Below, piece after piece: positions 38,300 to 51,859 of a DNA stretch of 64,000 nucleotides. Made by a program: the position numbers and the translations under genes. The number at the start of each line of letters is the position of its first letter. The first letter of the stretch is position 1. Source of the DNA: Syngnathus acus (lineage: Eukaryota > Chordata > Actinopteri > Syngnathiformes > Syngnathidae); NCBI RefSeq assembly GCF_901709675.1, contig NC_051096.1, positions 6,475,001 through 6,539,000 of the forward strand. Reading direction: 5' to 3'. Under the pieces are notes generated by a model, which was given only the letters and a program-made list of their open reading frames with translations, was not told where the DNA came from and searched no databases.

Positions 38300-40990
38300 T
38301 AAATTGGCTTACTTTCTAAAGCCGTCCCCAGATGACACTGACACACACATTGTACATTCATGCTCAAAAGTGTGTTTCTGTTTAATTGTGTGAGACAAAC
38401 TAATGTGTGTGTTCTCTGCCCTTCATCCATCGCCATGTTGCATAAAACACATCCAATGCGCCGCAAATGTCCTACCGAGGACTGGCATGTCGGCGTGCGT
38501 CGCCATCCGAGCCCGAGAATGCGTTAGCGACGTGTTATTGTGCCACTCGATGGCTTATTATGACATGAAATGTTTATAAGCATTGATCAGCGGCCTGAAA
38601 GTGAGAGCCATTTCATATCCTCACTGGCCTCTGCTTAACGGCATGCTGATGGATGCGCAATGATCTCCGATACTACGCAACCGAGACCTGCACAGGCAAG
38701 CATATCAAAGACGTGCTCGCGCAAGCACAAATTTCAGCGCACACACACAACCTTATTTAAATGATTCTGAGACGATAGCACCAAAAAAAGTATTTTTTTT
38801 CCACAGCCGTCATTTTGATACCATACCAGATTTGTTGCCATTGATATAAACCAGAAGCCATTTTATCAGCCCATTTCTAATGTGAAATTTTCCATGTGTT
38901 TAAGATTGTCAAGCCTAAGTTGGACTGGCAGTTCTGACAAATCCTGACCGTGCCAGCGCGTGAGGGTGAAGAGTCTAAAGTGCTGCTTGTTTTCCCTGGA
39001 AAGGCTCAAGGTGCTGACAGCGCGTCCAGGAAAAGGTTCCACGCAACAGATGGAAAAGGCAAAATCCATTTTCTCACCCTCCGTGCAAGTCATGTATGGG
39101 AAGAGGATCATAGACTTACTGTAAGTCCCCATGACGATTGTAAATCTTTTTATATTATTAACGACGTGTGTGAGACAAGTTGGAAAACAACAAGAGCCTA
39201 CTCTTGCGGTTCTATATTCTCCCAGTTACTCAGACAGGCACACCTCGGCGCAACCTTTAATTTAAAGACGCGAGAAATTTCATCTGCTTCCATTCGTCTT
39301 GCCGCTTCATTACCAATCAATGAGTCGCTCGTCTCGCTGTCATCGTCCGGCTGAATCGAAAATGTTAGTCCAATTAGCTGTTCATAGCTAATTCTGCGTC
39401 CAAGCTAACAGCTAAAAGAACTTTGAGAGAGAAAGTTTGAAAGGTACAATGAGTTTATTTTCCCTCCACAAGAAATGATTCAAAGCAGATATCTGGAACG
39501 GATTCGAAGCTGTCTGCCAGTCGATGCGTGATGTCACCGAGTGCAGACAAACACTCGGGACAGCAGACGAGTGGAATCCACACTCCTGCGCAGTCCCCCG
39601 TTTATTTGTTTGATTCATTTGCGCCACGGCGTGCCGTAACCTGGTTCTGTCGCGCTCCTCCTTCACGGGTTTATTTTAGCAGGGTAGTAAATGGCCCCAT
39701 AATGTCACTGTAATACTGGGTCAGGCTTTTCCAAATGCAACGGTGAGAAAAGCGGCCCGGGAGGAAGGATGAGCGTGAGCGGGATGGGACGAAAACGTCC
39801 CTCGTTCATCTTCGGGGGAAGCGGTGAGGGATAAGACGCGGATGCTGGAAAAAAAAAAAAACGTGCTTACAGTTGTGACTTTGCAAGCTATTTTGGGTTT
39901 GAGTTGAGATTCCGAGACGGGCCGAGCTCAATTTGGGCCAAAACCAGTCGTCAAGCGAAACGTTTTGCTAGCAATGATGACAAAGCGTTGTCAGATGACA
40001 AGCGTTTAATTTCGGCTCGTGTCACGTCTCAGCTGTCACAATCCTTCTGAGGTCGAGGATGCAAAATGGAGACTTTCACAGTTTCTATAATCGGACGTGT
40101 GTAGACCAGAGGACAAGACGCGCTGAATATTCAACGCTCTGTCGCTTGGCTGTCAAATGGCGAGGAGAAAAGGGGAACTAGTCAAATTACCGCGCGTGCT
40201 CGATTCTGTCGTCTACGCTGACGCATCTGTCAAAGATGGGAACAGTCAGTGCGAGATAGCATTTTTTTTTTCCTCCCATCACTCCCTCTTCCTCTCATCT
40301 TGGAGGTATCTAACCACGCATCACACGTGGAGACAAAGATGCACATCTTGTTCCTTACTCCATCACATTATTTCATGATGGATGAGAAGATCTTATTTAG
40401 TGGGCAAAGCCGTGCGGGAATGAAATTCGCTTGGAGGTGATACGAGGAAAAACAGTTGTAACTCTGATGATTAATGCTTGAGGAAATGAGAGGAACGCTA
40501 ACTTCCCGTGTTCCGCTGAGGCTAAAATGCTTTGGTGCCCAACATGGAGCCTTTAGCTAATTGGCCAAAGCATCTCACTGGGGTTTAATTAGAAGCAACT
40601 CACAGCCACACCCGAATCTAGAAGCTTTTTTTTTTAATTACCCCCGATTTTGTTCGGAGAAAGGCTTGCTTGGAGCGCTAATTAACAAAGTGGCTGTGAT
40701 GCACAAATGTATGCGTGTGCTTTTGTCACCCATACAAAGACATGAATGTGCAGCCGCCGGGGAGATCCCGTGGTGAAACTGCTGAGACACGTTAACTAGA
40801 AAGTAGAAAAGAAAGGGCAAGCAAGAAAACTAAGTGACACACTCAAGGAATGTAACAAAGTGTGTGACAGGGAGTGATGAAGATGGAAGGGTTGGTCGCC
40901 AGCTTGCCAAGTTCACCTGGTTTCTATTCACCTACAGGTTTGACGTCACGTCCACCAATCCAATCTTCTAACCTGCCTTTCACAAGACAT
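38300..40990. other. Desert, no recognisable gene
   Basis: The open frame at 38950-39354 (134 codons) has no family resemblance and no exon boundaries of note. Poly-A is at 39849-39861 and a T run at 40263-40271. Nothing else was supportable. Confidence 0.35.
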
Positions 40991-40998
40991 CATCTTCA

Positions 40999-41015
40999 GG
41001 CGCCCCCTACTGGTC
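40999..41015 (-). promoter_or_regulatory. Strong CTCF-like motif
   Basis: The plus strand GGCGCCCCCTACTGGTC reads GACCAGTAGGGGGCGCC on the minus strand, a near-consensus CTCF site. Motif evidence only. Confidence 0.5.
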
Positions 41016-41019
41016 AGTA

Positions 41020-44000
41020 CGTTTAATGGAAACATTCCAGATGTGCTGCCCCACCCTCACATTTTTAAAGAAATCAGACTCAAATGTACTCAAAGAAAGA
41101 ACATTTGTATTAAAAGTAATATTTTTTATTTTCAAACACTTTTCCTCTATTCAGCTTGCCAAAGTAGCAAACTGTGAACAAACAGTAACCCTTGACCTCC
41201 TACTAGTGTAATAGAATTATATGATTACAAACATAAGGGTGAACAGTCATTTTGGCCTTAATGCAATCAGAATAATTACATTTCTACATACATTGCAGCA
41301 AGCTGACAGTCGTCCCTCTCCTGGCTGACAGCAGTGAGCGCACCTTCAGCCATTCATCAGTGTCACCCCGTCGCCGCCGGGTACGGCCCGGAGCCCATCG
41401 CGTCTTCATTACAGTCCAAATAAATCTGAGGTGAAAAAAAAAAAAAAAAAAAATCCACAGATGATTTATTAGCTTCCGATGGCGTCATGCTGGTTAGCAT
41501 GGTCCGTCGCCACTCAAGCCCGAAGAGCCGCTTCTCAGACGTGAGCGGCGGAAATGTGAGGTGACAGAGAAATGTTAGTGAGATGATACCAGTAAGAACC
41601 GGTAAGTGCTTGGGACCGATTTGTGGAGGATAGGTTTGGTACGGACAGATTAATGCAGCTCTTGTATTGGAAACAAAACGACATGCTTTCATTGACAGAC
41701 TTTTCTCTTTTCCGGTTTAACGGACGAGACACCAGGACAGACTTGACGTGCATAAGTAAGATAAGCAGACTTACTGCGGTGTGATAAAGACACGTGGGGG
41801 ATGAGAGTCAGTCAGAAACGGAGAGGTTGGATGCTCCCCTGGCTCTCAGCTCCATGTGGTATCAGGATGAGGGATTGCCTGCCAGCACTCAGCCCAAGCT
41901 TCTACTCAGACTGCACACAAGGATTCCCTACAGAAACCATTAGTCTGCGCATTAAATGCTATTAGAGCACACACACGCTTGGAGAAGAAAAAGAGGACTG
42001 GTTGTGAGAAGCTATCATCTCTGTGTTTGTGTATTTTTCTTTTGCTGCTCTTTCACTCATATCGTGTGTGTGCCATTGTGTTGTTTATGTGCGATCCAGG
42101 TGTAATTGGCTTGGTGACAACCCTGACAATGTGACACCTGCACTTCTCCGCTTCCTCCACCGTGCTGGCCTGGAGTCAGCTGGAGCTTCTTCAGTATCTG
42201 GAGCGACCAATCAGAGGTTCTCTTAGGATGGAGAGCACCTCGAGGTACACCTGCATGAAAATATGTTCTGCAAATTTGCTTTTTTTACTGTAACATGTAT
42301 GCTAATTGCTGTTAGCAGGTCATTGGTGTTTCACATTTTATTTCAGCATTGAGCTTTGATTGCCTTGACCACATGTCTTAAGGAGTCCAACTTCACTTCC
42401 TACTGTGAGTCTCAAGTGAGCAGCGCAGAAAATAGATGGACGGGTTGGACAATTAGGCGGTGAGTTGTACAACAATTGGACTTGTTTTACCTTGCTGGGA
42501 AGTAAAGGTCAAAAGGTCAAAACTGGGAGAATAGATTTAATAAGAAGCCGTGCGGTTTGCCCTGACGGCTTGAAAAGGAAAGGTTAGGAGAGGATGAGGG
42601 ATGGGGGCTGCAAAGGTGAAGGAACTTTTTGGTGGAGGGTGGGGGGGGGGTTTGCGATGGATGCTTGGGGTAAGGTAAGGGTGAGGAAACAAAGGGAAAG
42701 GCAGAGTGAGGAGAGAAGGTGTTGAGGTGGATTCGGGGGGAGGGGTATGGTGTGTGTGAGGTTGTGCTGGGGGTGTCAGTACAGATGCTCTGTGACCGAG
42801 TGTCACAACTCGGGCGAGGAAGCTGAATCCAACAATTAATCACCGGGCCCCTGTGCTTGTAATCAAACTGGCTCTAGCCATGATGTATGAGGCATGTCAC
42901 AATTACCCAATCACACACACACACAGGAGCTCTCAGAGTTGATCATGCATACACATAAGTATGAGGATGAATAGACACACGGTTAGCCTCTGGGAGATCA
43001 CTCTGGCTGTCTTCCAAGGCCTCGAAGCCGCAAACAAATATCGCACAAAGACGATGGGTTCGAATCTTAGTCAGCAGCACCGTGGTGGGGCGGTGATTAG
43101 ACGAGTCTAGATGGAGAGGAAGAATTAAAAAGTGAATCTGCGGGAGTCAAAGTCTAATGAGGGAGACAGTGAATAATGCGAGCGGAAGACTGATGAAAAG
43201 ACGGGACGAGTCCGGGAGACACGCGAGGGGTGAGGTCGCAAATTAGCCAATCACGGCGGCGATAACGAGGGAGAGATAGCGGGAAGTGATGGCTGAGGAG
43301 GAGGAAGGATGAAGGGGGGGGGGGGGGTCCGTGGGGATGGCTAGGCTGGTGAGGATGAAGCTCTTGGTCAGCGCTTTCCAGGGAAGATGGCGAGCAGGCC
43401 AGCTGACAGGATGAATAATTTAGGACGAGGTGTGGACATTGATCCCACGATGCACTTGTGCCTGACCGCAATGTGCCAAACACATTTCCTCACATGTGCA
43501 ATCATGTCCTTTAGACTGCCATCATGCTTTCACTGCACATTTCTGCATCATACACGTCTTATTTGTGTATTTTCATCATTTATTATTATTATATTTTTAT
43601 GCATTCGGTCCAATTAATGGCATTAGTGCGATTGTACTCACATTGTCAATGTTTCAATCCCCGCTGTGAATGTCGCCGCCTCTCAGTAGCCTGCTCCTTC
43701 CTGTTTGGTCCGCTCACTTCCTGTCGACGCAGCCTGATACTTCCTGGTTGACTCACATGTCTTTGACCCCTGCTAGTTTTGGCCGCCAAGCTAAACACAA
43801 CTGCTTCCACTCCACTTCTGTAAGCAAAGAAATACATTTTTAGATCTCTGATAACAAAAAAACAGTCATAACAACCACTACTAATTTGAATATTTTTTTG
43901 TTTTGAATCGTAGCTAGTCTTGACTTCCCTCAGGCCCAACGCAAGATCATTTTTTAACGGCGAGGAACAATGTTTCTCCCGAATCTCTGCGGCTTTTCAG

Positions 44001-44325
44001 ACACCTCTCCTCTTCATTCATCACACAGCCTGAACAAGTGACCGAAGAATGACCTCGCTCGCACACACGCGCGCACATGCACGTACACACACCCGGCAAA
44101 TGCACAAATACGGCATCAACTCGCACAAAAGCGCGATTAATTCATCACAAACGACGGATACCTTGGAACACATGCTCAAACACGCATGTGGGGGTACACA
44201 CACAAACACACACATATTCCCATCACATCCGTTACAGATGGCTTCGCCTCCTCCTCCATCCTAAATGAATATAAATATGTCTGCTTGACATCATTCATCT
44301 GCCAGGGAGAATTATGCACTTCCTC
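41020..44325. other. Desert, low-complexity tracts, no recognisable gene
   Basis: Poly-A at 41434-41453, G-rich sequence at 42630-42780 (G run 42641-42650), G run at 43314-43327, and CA-rich sequence at 44065-44215. A DR2-type AGGTCAAAAGGTCA is at 42507-42520. No coding exon was recognised. Confidence 0.4.
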
Positions 44326-44329
44326 TTTC

Positions 44330-44346
44330 TGCCAGCAGAGGCAGCA
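44330..44346 (+). promoter_or_regulatory. CTCF-like motif
   Basis: TGCCAGCAGAGGCAGCA fits the CTCF core (CCAGCAGAGGGCAGC) with one base missing from the G run. It lies on the plus strand, opposite to the motif at 40999-41015. Confidence 0.35.
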
Positions 44347-45081
44347 TTGTCCCTCCTGTGTTAGAAAAGAATCACAACACTTTGATCCAAAACACTCAGC
44401 TGGGCTCAAAGATAAAATGAACCCCCTTTTCCTGCCATCCTCATCAAATTATCGACAGAATTTCCTCTTCTTCTGAATACGTTTTATTCGCTAACCATCT
44501 CGCTGATAATATCTCCCTCTCTTGACAGGAAGTGTTCACAATAAAGTATTAGAAAGCCCATTAGCAGCACTTTCCAGCGCCGCGGAGCCAGCGGCAACCC
44601 GATATCATCGGCGAATCCCAATGAAGATGATGGCCAGATGACAAGTGAGTGAAGGAGGTGAGAAAGGGAACAGATAACACTGATGGGGACAAAATGAATC
44701 CAAAGGGAGAGTGAGAGATACTTAAGTAGATTTTTTATTTTTAGAGAAAAGCGGCACAGGCTCCAAATATTAATGATAGGACCATTTTTTGGACTTGCAC
44801 CTGTTAAGAATCTACTATGACACCCACAATGACGAGAAGTTCACGTGTAGTGCTTGCTAAGTCCTTTGGGAGGCAACAGCGGTTTCACGTTGAAATAGCT
44901 GCTGGCAATGTGCACTCCATATGTCATTAAAAGCCATTAGGGAAACACTAGATTAACATTACAACTGGAGTGGTGTCTTTGAAAGTTTTTACACTATCTT
45001 TGATATCCACTTGATCAAGATTGAGGTCCAATGCACCATTTTCATGCTCATACAGGTCAGCATACCTGTCTACACAAACCA

Positions 45082-45096
45082 CCACTAGGGGCAGTA
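45082..45096 (+). promoter_or_regulatory. CTCF-like motif
   Basis: CCACTAGGGGCAGTA (within 45082-45098) resembles the CTCF core on the plus strand. Motif evidence only. Confidence 0.35.
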
Positions 45097-46560
45097 GAGG
45101 AACATAATAGATGTCCATCTATTGGACCCGCTCTATTGTGTCTGTATGTTTTGTGACAAAAACATTGTTGGCGTCCATTCCGGCTTGTCCACATCAAATC
45201 AAAATCTAATAGTTGGGAAGGGAATTTTTCAATTCAGGTAGTCATGCAGCCTCCAGTAAAGCAGAAAGCAATATGTCTGCATAGAGGTCAGGTGGAGGTC
45301 AGTGTGGAGTGTCTGTCCTCCTCCTCTCATTCCTGTGACAAAAGAGAGCCAGTTTGGTTGCCAGGGAAACAGGCTTCTTCCATGGCCATGCAGGAACACG
45401 TGGGGACGGGTAGGGCGGCTTTGTTTCGCCGGTGATGAAACGCCCGCCGTGTGCATTTTTAATCGGACGACTCGTGCTCTCCGTTCCGAGGGCTCATCTA
45501 GTAAAGCCTGATTATGCTGGGTGACACTGATGGTTTTGCTCGTTTTATCATGGCGCCTCATTGTTACCCTTCCTGACTCATGCGAGCAGCTGAGAGCACA
45601 GATAGTCACCGCAAACAGCTCGGGCGACGAGTAAAGCAAGATGCACCTGGCCAAATAAACACTTTCCACGCACAACGCGCGCATTAGGCCAGAGCACACA
45701 ATTGGGTTTTGTCCTTTGTCGTATCTGAGCGAACACTACTGTTTGGCTTAGCACGACGGGGGGGGGGTAAAAATGGCCGATCACTATGGCAACGCTGTGT
45801 GCCGTTCTGCTACAGCTGTGATGTATATGGTGACACTTTTGACCCTCCGGTGAACTCTATAACGCAAGCTAACGCAGCTAGAGCGTGGCTGCTGCTAATT
45901 TACAATGCATTGTGTTAACATAACTGTGTATATATGATAAATATATATATATTATTTCCACAGCAATTTTCACCTTGGTTCACCTGGGTTTATTTAGCCC
46001 TCATTTTGTTTCCCGCTCCCACTCGGTTATTGTCACACAACACTTCCTCAAAGTGGCACGCCATTTTCACTGGCATTTAAAGTCATGCATGTTGTCTCAC
46101 ATGTAGGGAAGGGTCAAATCCAAAACACATGTCAACACAGTGCAAGAGGTCCTTCCCTCCAGTGACGTTCTTCTGCCCGTGACAAAGGACGTGGAAAGGT
46201 CACCTAACTTTACGGGCCCTCCCTCACACACAAACGCTTACGTCACGGGCCACACAAAGCAACGCAACACTTGCGTGAGCTCCTTCAATCAGCACTTGTC
46301 TCCTCATGTCTGGTTTATTTTTGCAGACGTGGAGGGTGTCTTCTGCATATCTACCACTAGGAGTGCTGCAGCTTAGCAGTTGGAGAGCACTGAATGTTCC
46401 ACAGCTGCTGCCGCTGCCTCACTCTGATCATTCGCAGAGGAGCTGACACTCCATAAATGCACACGTTCTTAATCATCCACATTGTTGCTTTTGATTGGGG
46501 AACAATTGATTCCACATGGTTCGAACATCTATTATATGGGACACGTAACCTGGAATACTA

Positions 46561-46620
46561 GAGTTAGGGTTTCAAAGTAGGGTTTAAAGCTAGGGTTAGG
46601 GTTTCAAAGTAGGGTTTAGA
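46561..46620 (+). repeat. Short telomere-like tract with two copies of a 32-bp period
   Basis: The word TTAGGGTTTCAAAGTAGGGT starts at 46564 and again at 46596, joined by TTAAAGCTAGGG. The same 39-bp arrangement occurs inverted at 52582-52620, just outside the large hexamer arrays. Confidence 0.8.
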
Positions 46621-47166
46621 TTGGACATAGTTGTATACTTCCTCTTTGTGTCAATGGCAGCCAAAAACACAACAGTGGTTACACACAAACACACACACTG
46701 ATCCACAGCCCCTCCCTCCCCTGTCACTGCCAGTGGTCCTGCCACCAATGTTGAGCAGGTGACCTTTTCTTTCGGCTAATCCACACCAAAAAGCCCTAAT
46801 TACTGCTGCCGCTCCACCAACCTCTGCTGTCCCAATAATCAATACAGCCGATTGACCGGCAGATCACCCCGTCAACACGCCGGCACCAAACATGTGGCTT
46901 AACATCATGTGTGCACATGATGGCATTTGCAAAGAAGACAAAGTTTCCTCATCTGTGTTGTTGTTGACAAACGGGCCGTGAAATGCTTATAGACACTACA
47001 GGAGCATCAACGACAACACACACAAAAAAAAAAAAAAATCAGAAACAATGTTATCAGGCAGGAGAAGGAAGTTCCATTTTTGATTGTAGCTACAACAACA
47101 CAGCCATATCAGTGAGAACTTCATTTCCTCCCATGTTCTTTCACTCCTTGTCACTCTCGCTGACAG

Positions 47167-47364
47167 ACTTTGATTGCACGAGACAAGTTAATGAAAAGCT
47201 ACAGCGGAGGAAGAAGGCTGCACCTGCCAGTGAGCCAGCCGGCGTGCATACCTGCAGGCGCGTTTGGGAGCTTGTCTTCGGGTCCTCGGGTGGTATCGCA
47301 GCCATGACGAGGGACTTGCAGAGTGATGAGAAGTACAGGATACGCTTGCTTAATGTGGCAAAAG
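47167..47364 (+). other. Splice-bounded open segment, possible exon
   Basis: The acceptor CTCGCTGACAG ends at 47166 and the donor GCAAAAG then GTAAAG starts at 47365. The 198 bp between are open in one frame for all 66 codons (containing CTRQVNEKLQRRKKAAPASE and GSSGGIAAMTRDLQSDEKYR). No family was recognised. Without neighbouring exons this may be chance. Confidence 0.2.
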
Positions 47365-47369
47365 GTAAA

Positions 47370-50300
47370 GGCTGAGGTAAAGAAAGAAAATGACACAAAC
47401 GTATTTTGAATGTATTGTCACAATACTAAAATACATATACTATGCTGATTAAAAATTGTTTGTCGTGGTAGTCTGCAAAGTTTCAATCAAGACAATATAG
47501 CTCTTTGATTTAATGTAAATTTGATGTAAACTACACTTACAGCTTTGTTTGTGAATATTTGTTTTTAGTTTTTAACATTTATTTTTAATATTCAATTATT
47601 TTTATTAATTACTTGATTTATTTATTATTGAATGTAAATCAAATCATCTCAATGAAACAACCACTGTACTGCACTACTCAGTGTCGTCGCCACGGTAACA
47701 AATAAAAGCAGCATTTTGTTCCCACCGTACTGACCCGCAATCAGCTGTGGTTAATCTACGAGCGTTGAGCTGGGTCAAAAGGAGTCAATAACTCGCATGC
47801 TGTCATTGTTATGACGCAAGGATCTTAACCTTAGAGGGCTCACATATTTTAATTCTCGCGTTCGGTAATTAGAAAACAGTCGCGGATGATAAAGTGGCCA
47901 GCTGAATTCCCTCAAGTAGCAATACGTTAGGCTATAATGCTATCTAACGACATCAATAGCAACATCACCTTGATATACTGGCTGCACTGGTGGATTTCCA
48001 AAGTGTCCTATCGGCGTTAAAGCTGCAATAAATAAAGCGTGCAGTGTCTTGTATAGAGCAAAATGGCCGTAATATATCTGCGGATGTTAACAGATTCAAT
48101 AACAGTGACTTGACGATTGTCTTCTAGTCACTAACAATCAATGTACGTTGGTGATCCATAGGTGCTCATGGGTTTCAATAAAAATGTATTTTTTTTTTTT
48201 AAATCATGGCTGTAAATTGAGCTATTTTAATGTAATCAAATATTTTCGCAAATGTGCTGCAACCCCGCAGAGAGCTGCCCCAGTCAGGCCGACCCGCTGA
48301 GTGAAAGCCTGTGCTAATGTTTAGTTTTCGGGGTGAAGAAGAAGGTGAGGAGGAAGGAGGAAAGGATGAGCGGATGACAAGGTTGAAGTTGGCCGCTTCG
48401 CCCGAGAGTAGAGAGAAGTCTGAAGGGAGGGCGGGACGGGTCAGAGAGGAGCGACGGCTGAGAGGGAGGGAAGGAAGGATGAAAGGTCCAAGGGGGACGG
48501 CGTTTTCGGGGAGAGGTCCCACTCGGTCCCGTCAGTCAGCCGTCGCCGGCTGACACCTGAACCTCCGCTGACCCGGTCGTGACTGCCCCTGCGGTACAGG
48601 AGATATCATGAGGGGGGCTCACCTTTGCCCTTTCAATCGCCACCGCAGCTTGCTCCAAAGAGCTTCACCCGAATCCTTCACACCTTCATTCCTTTGCACC
48701 TCAGACTTATAAAAAAAATATTGATCATTAACTTCAATGCGGCCTTTATGTTAAATTGCAATGCAAGCTTCTTATATTTCCTTTGTGTTGAACTAACGGG
48801 ACCTCAGTATTCCTCAAAAGCAGACTAATGACCGCAACACACACGTACTTGCATCCCAGGAGAGCGAGGCCTAATCCCGGGTTTACATTGTTAGGACAAC
48901 AAGGATAATCCTGCTAACAGGGTGTTTATCTAGAAAGCACAACCAGTGAATCCTTAACACACGCGGTATCGACCAAAATCAGAACGCAGGCGAGACTGCG
49001 AAAAAAGAACTGCAAAAAGAAAATGAAGAGAGACAAACAGAAGTGGGAATTAATGGAAAGTGACAGAGAGACCAAGATGATAAAGGAAGGGAGATGGTGT
49101 GTGGATGAAAGAAGGTCTGAGCTGTCAAGCGTGGCATGCAGATGAGAGCGTGATGGCATCAATGCAGGACAGGACACGGGCGGGCGGCGGCGTTCCCTGC
49201 GGACCGCGCACAACACATACGCCAAAGAGCATTTAAGCCTTCATTAGCCATCAAAAACACGGAGCAGTCAAGAATGCTAATATGATAATACTCCAAGCCA
49301 CGCTGGGACTTGAGAGTCACATTAGGAGGAATCTGCTCTCAGTATTCAATCGGTGCAAAGTGATCATGTGTGTGTGCGTCATATGGCATTCAAATTAAAA
49401 TACACTCAAATATTTGCTAGCAGACTTAAGAGTTGTGTATCATCATCAGGCTCCACACAGAGGTCAATTGCGAACTTCAGTGGCTAGCTGCCACTTTTGT
49501 ATCTAACGCAGCATGTCACAATAATGCCGCGTCTGGCGTTAACTTCCTCGCTGCTGAGCCAAGAGAAGGGTGGGTGGGGGGTGATATCGGCAGAAAGGCT
49601 CCAAGTTTAGCATTCATGTCAGAGCCTTGGGACGCTCCCTGAGCCAAATGCCAGTCTATAGATCGCAGAGGGGACTAAAGATCACATCATCGTCCACCCG
49701 GACATTGGTGACACCGGACAGCGAGGCTGGAGCGAATGATCCCTGCCAGGACGAGCTGTTATAGACAGCCGCTGTCATTACAGGGCAAACATGTGCACAA
49801 TACCCCCACCGCCACATCTCCTCCACGCACACATATGGGCGGTGATGGCCATGTTATAGACAAGTGCTGTCATTAGACGAGTCTCTATGGAGTTGAAACG
49901 ATAACGACCACTCGGGACGAAGGGGGGCAGGTGAGCAGGGAAGAGGTCGGCACCAGGTTTACACACAAAAGTAGTCCGATTGAGATTTTGTAAAAATCAG
50001 CTCAAATGTTACCTTCTGAGTTCACGCCCACAACGGCGCCAATGCACTTTTTTTTTGTTAAACTCCATACTAAATTTCCAATAATCCAAATCGTGTAATT
50101 ATATTTTGCCTTCAATTCCAACTCTTCTAAGCCATAAAGAACAAACCAGTGTCGTGTTGTACTGTCTCTTGTTACCAAGCAGTTGCTAGGCAACCATCAG
50201 AAAACAGCCACAGTGCTCAACTAAGCCAACAAGCTACCGGAGTAATCTTTTATGTCAACCACAGAGATAACAACAATCTTTTGCTCTTTATCAGAAAGCA

Positions 50301-51855
50301 AGCATAGATTATTCTCAATGAGTTTAACAATATTTAAAGGAAAAAAGTGTAGTCAGCAACTCTCAATGTGTAAATAAAGGAGATTGGCTAACTTGCAGAC
50401 GGAAGTGATCGTTGACACGGACGAAGCGTTTGAAAGGCTCCACTTCACATCAATTTGTCTGGATTTGCGCCCATCGCTTGTGTGAGATGCAAATCTCGAC
50501 CGGTCCTTGCCTAAAGGGGACAGGCCAGTCAGTCTATCAGCGCATAGTTTCAAGACGCTTCCCACAGCGAGATGCGCTTGCTTCAGGGCGTTTACCAACG
50601 ACAGGCTTTGAGTTACACCGCTGACACTTCTCACCTGTCACTAAAACATCTCTTTCAATCTCAACACAACCTGCTTTAGAATACACACCGACTTTCTGAT
50701 TGGCAACTGAGTCCAAATATTAGAAACAGCTCTGATTACGCCAAAGATAATCAACAATGGAAAATTAATTCTCGCTGTCAGTGTCAATCATATCGTTTGA
50801 CACCTCTTAAATAATGATCATCATGCCGGTTAGCACACAAATTGCTGCCTTTATCTCATCCCGGATTGTGTTTCCAGCTAGCACGTGAGCGCCATTATTC
50901 TTTCTGTGCATGGAGCAGACAGGTGGCTCAGGTAAGCTAAAACATCACGCCATAACATGAAGATATTTTATCTTTTCAGCCTTGGGCTTTGTATGTGGAG
51001 TAAGCCACTGTAGCACAGTTTTTTTTTCTTCCACGATATGTTAGCAATTACGACCTCGAGGCGATGTGGCAACACGTGCTACTTCAGCCGTCAGAAGAAC
51101 AAAGCCTCAGGTCCTCCATATCAAAGTCTTGGCTCAGACTGCAGAGTGTTATTGACAAGAGTGCTGCTGGCGCTGCAGTTTAGACGTAGAGGCCACGGTT
51201 CAGCTGTGTGTGTTTAACAGCTTTGCAAAGTAACCACAAGCAAAATGAACCAACCGGACAATGTCGGCGGGTTGAACCAAGGAAAGATTTGACGATATTT
51301 GATGCGTTGTGATAAATCATCAATACGTGAAAGCACGACCTATTTCCGATCAGTTTTTTTTTTTTTTAAATAATTACTAGTTCTACTTTGCTTTCCATGC
51401 AAGCAGAGATGTCAAAGTCTTGCTCAAGGGCACATCAACAGCAGACCAACTCCAAATCCTTTTCACAATCTCGTGCTAACGAAATGGAAACTTTAATGCG
51501 AGGTTGTTTGGGAGGTTGTCATAGCAACAACAATGCCACCCGTTTGTTTGTTTGCATTGGTTAAACTCCGAGGTCACGCTTGAATGGCACAAGATCTACC
51601 AAGGAGGTGATGGATGTGTCCAAAACATTGGAAGTGACTCATTCATTTAGTAGGTGAAATGTTAAAAGTGGATAGTAAAAGAAATGCTGAGTAAGCAGAT
51701 CCACCAAGGATGGAGATGAAGATATTCTCCTGAAATTATGTGGGGGGCAGTGACGTGCGGTGAGGTTCATCACTGGGGAGGAACTGACGTCACCAGTGGC
51801 TCAGGTAAGCTGACCTCCTGCTTCGACCGAAAATCCATCGTTGAAAATCGTTTGG
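47370..51855. other. Desert, no recognisable gene
   Basis: Purine-rich stretches lie at 48320-48480 and 48990-49100, and T runs at 48190-48200 and 51355-51367. The 16-base word GTGGCTCAGGTAAGCT, which contains an ideal splice donor, occurs at both 50923-50938 and 51796-51811. At 51748-51800, words such as GCAGTGACGTGCGGTGAGGT resemble a known fish transposon edge (from memory). No coding exon was seen. Confidence 0.35.
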
Positions 51856-51859
51856 ATAT

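Noticed and set aside
38950-39354. 134-codon open frame
   Set aside because: No recognisable domain, no convincing splice boundaries, and composition like the surrounding desert.
42517-42843. Pro/Ser-rich minus-strand open frames
   Set aside because: They come from a G-rich low-complexity tract on the + strand; no domain.
43045-43075. GGTTCGAATC word as a tRNA T arm
   Set aside because: No A box, anticodon arm or acceptor complement nearby.
23310-51855. skap2 exons or hox homeobox expected downstream of snx10
   Set aside because: No PH, SH3 or homeodomain-like peptide is visible in any frame. These genes, if linked, lie beyond the window.
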